Shown: one piece after another, positions 51,779-52,528 of the stretch
Layout: each line of letters opens with the position of its first letter
Numbering within the stretch: position 1 is the stretch's first letter
Assembly: GCA_011947345.1 (NCBI GenBank)
Contig: JAAVTG010000184.1
Coordinates: 1-52,528, forward strand
DNA from: Phytophthora quininea
Lineage: Eukaryota > Oomycota > Peronosporomycetes > Peronosporales > Peronosporaceae
Length of the DNA: 52,528 nt
Direction of reading: 5' to 3'
Notes under the pieces: generated by a model
The model's input: the letters and a program-made list of their open reading frames with translations, nothing else
Told to the model about the DNA's origin: nothing
Databases searched by the model: none
Translations under genes and position numbers: made by a program

Positions 51779-52528
51779 CTACTTTTCATCTGCATGTTCC
51801 TCCAGTACAATCTCCTTGAGCATTTGTTGCCCTAACACTTCAGGCTGTTTCCTGACCATGGTCTCAGTCAGGTACCGGAGAGTTTCCGGTTGAGCATGGC
51901 TCGTTCACGAGCCGGGGTGATACCTTTCAACTGACGGTGACGAGTAGCATGTGCGTCGCTCAGCAAATGAGATAGATCGATTTTGCCGTGACCAGGAACC
52001 ACAACTCAAACCCGCTTTATCATCGGCTTTCGACTCGACTTTCTCAGCTGATGAAATTACTGAAGCTGGCAAAGGCTGAGCTGAGATCTTTTCCTCTTCT
52101 TTCAGTGGCTGCTCAGTACTCATCTGCTCTTCAGCTTTCTTTTTCTTCTTGGCCAATTTCTCTCGACGCCTCCTCTCTTTTCGCTTCCGCAGCTCCTCCT
52201 TCTGCCGGGCTTTCTCCAACTCAAACACGAGTTCTAAACGCTTGCGTTCTTTGTCGTGCTCTCGAGAAATGCGTTCCAATACACTCTCCATTTCCTCCTT
52301 TTCATTAGACATTACGTTAGTACTTTGTTAGTTACGCAAGATGTAGAAAAGCATACCAAATCGGTCGCATCTGGTCCAATTTTGAGCTCGAAGGTCGCGT
52401 CCAACTGCGAAGACGCTTGGTCCAGACTCGGTACTGTATCTGCTGCTGTCTCGGCAGTATATGTGTCGTCTTTAAATGTTTCCGTCCCAGTAACCACTTC
52501 AGATGTAGCTTCAGTGGAGTTAGCAGCC
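51779..52528 (-). CDS. Coiled-coil protein, C-terminal part (starts beyond window)
   Basis: The frame is open to the window edge (high coordinate), so the N-terminus is missing. Exon sequence to 52357 (SLDQASSQLDATFELKIGPD) is followed by a 59-bp intron (52356-52298) with a perfect TACTAAC branch sequence, joining in frame to EEMESVLERISREHDKERKR. This is the start of a long charged coiled coil rich in Glu, Lys and Arg (EELRKRKERRRREKLAKKKK). The tail needs two one-base corrections (near 52005 and 51890). It then reads GHGKIDLSHLLSDAHATRHR, ITPARERAMLNRKL and RYLTETMVRKQPEVLGQQML, stopping at 51779-51781. I recognise no family. The stop lies 10 bp from that of the convergent ankyrin gene. Confidence 0.65.

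Overview
The window looks like nuclear DNA of an oomycete, most likely Phytophthora or a close relative. Evidence: a secreted six-cysteine elicitin-like protein, oomycete-type initiator sequences of the TCATTYYNCA class just upstream of several start codons, very short GT-AG introns (about 55-85 bp), and copia-, PIF/Harbinger-, piggyBac-, pogo-, hAT- and MULE-type relics. There is no bacterial operon structure, CRISPR array, tRNA or rRNA that I can see.

Layout. (1) 1-5.2 kb: a cluster of F-box/leucine-rich-repeat-like paralogues, three on the minus strand (one cut by the window edge, one a broken pseudogene) and one on plus. (2) 5.3-9.6 kb: secreted proteins. A large minus-strand protein joins a cysteine-rich N-terminal region, a PLC-like phosphodiesterase barrel and a C-terminal jacalin-like lectin domain. 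An elicitin-like gene lies on plus, with a doubtful C2-like gene between them. (3) 9.9-15.7 kb and 41.2-45.3 kb: five tandem 4-coumarate-CoA-ligase-like acyl-CoA synthetase genes (A-E below), four ending in peroxisomal-type tails (SRL or SRM). (4) 16-41 kb: a 25-kb island of decayed transposons that splits the array. It is bordered by a decayed 5' piece of a D-like gene on the left and a decayed 3' piece of a C-like gene on the right, as if a C-D unit had been tandemly duplicated and the middle taken over by transposons. (5) 45.4-46.3 kb: two nearly identical lysine-rich small genes in a 210-bp inverted repeat, each with its own initiator. (6) 46.5-50.3 kb: two more F-box/LRR-like genes of the same family as those on the left. 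(7) 50.3-52.5 kb: ordinary single-copy genes (a small basic, possibly mitochondrial protein, an ankyrin-repeat protein, and a coiled-coil protein running off the edge).

Reading frames. Most host genes read as one protein only after allowing one or a few one-base shifts. Most of these are apparent deletions in G or C runs, and the corrected lengths match paralogues closely (4CL genes 530-539 aa; two F-box genes both 621 aa). I treat these as probable assembly or sequencing indels, not pseudogenisation. The transposon relics by contrast carry true stops, rearrangements and missing domains.

Functional reading (inference): the CoA ligases may activate phenylpropanoid, fatty or other carboxylic acids in peroxisomes. 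The secreted PLC-jacalin and elicitin proteins may act outside the cell on lipid or glycan targets. The F-box/LRR family is an expanding set of likely ubiquitin-ligase substrate adaptors.
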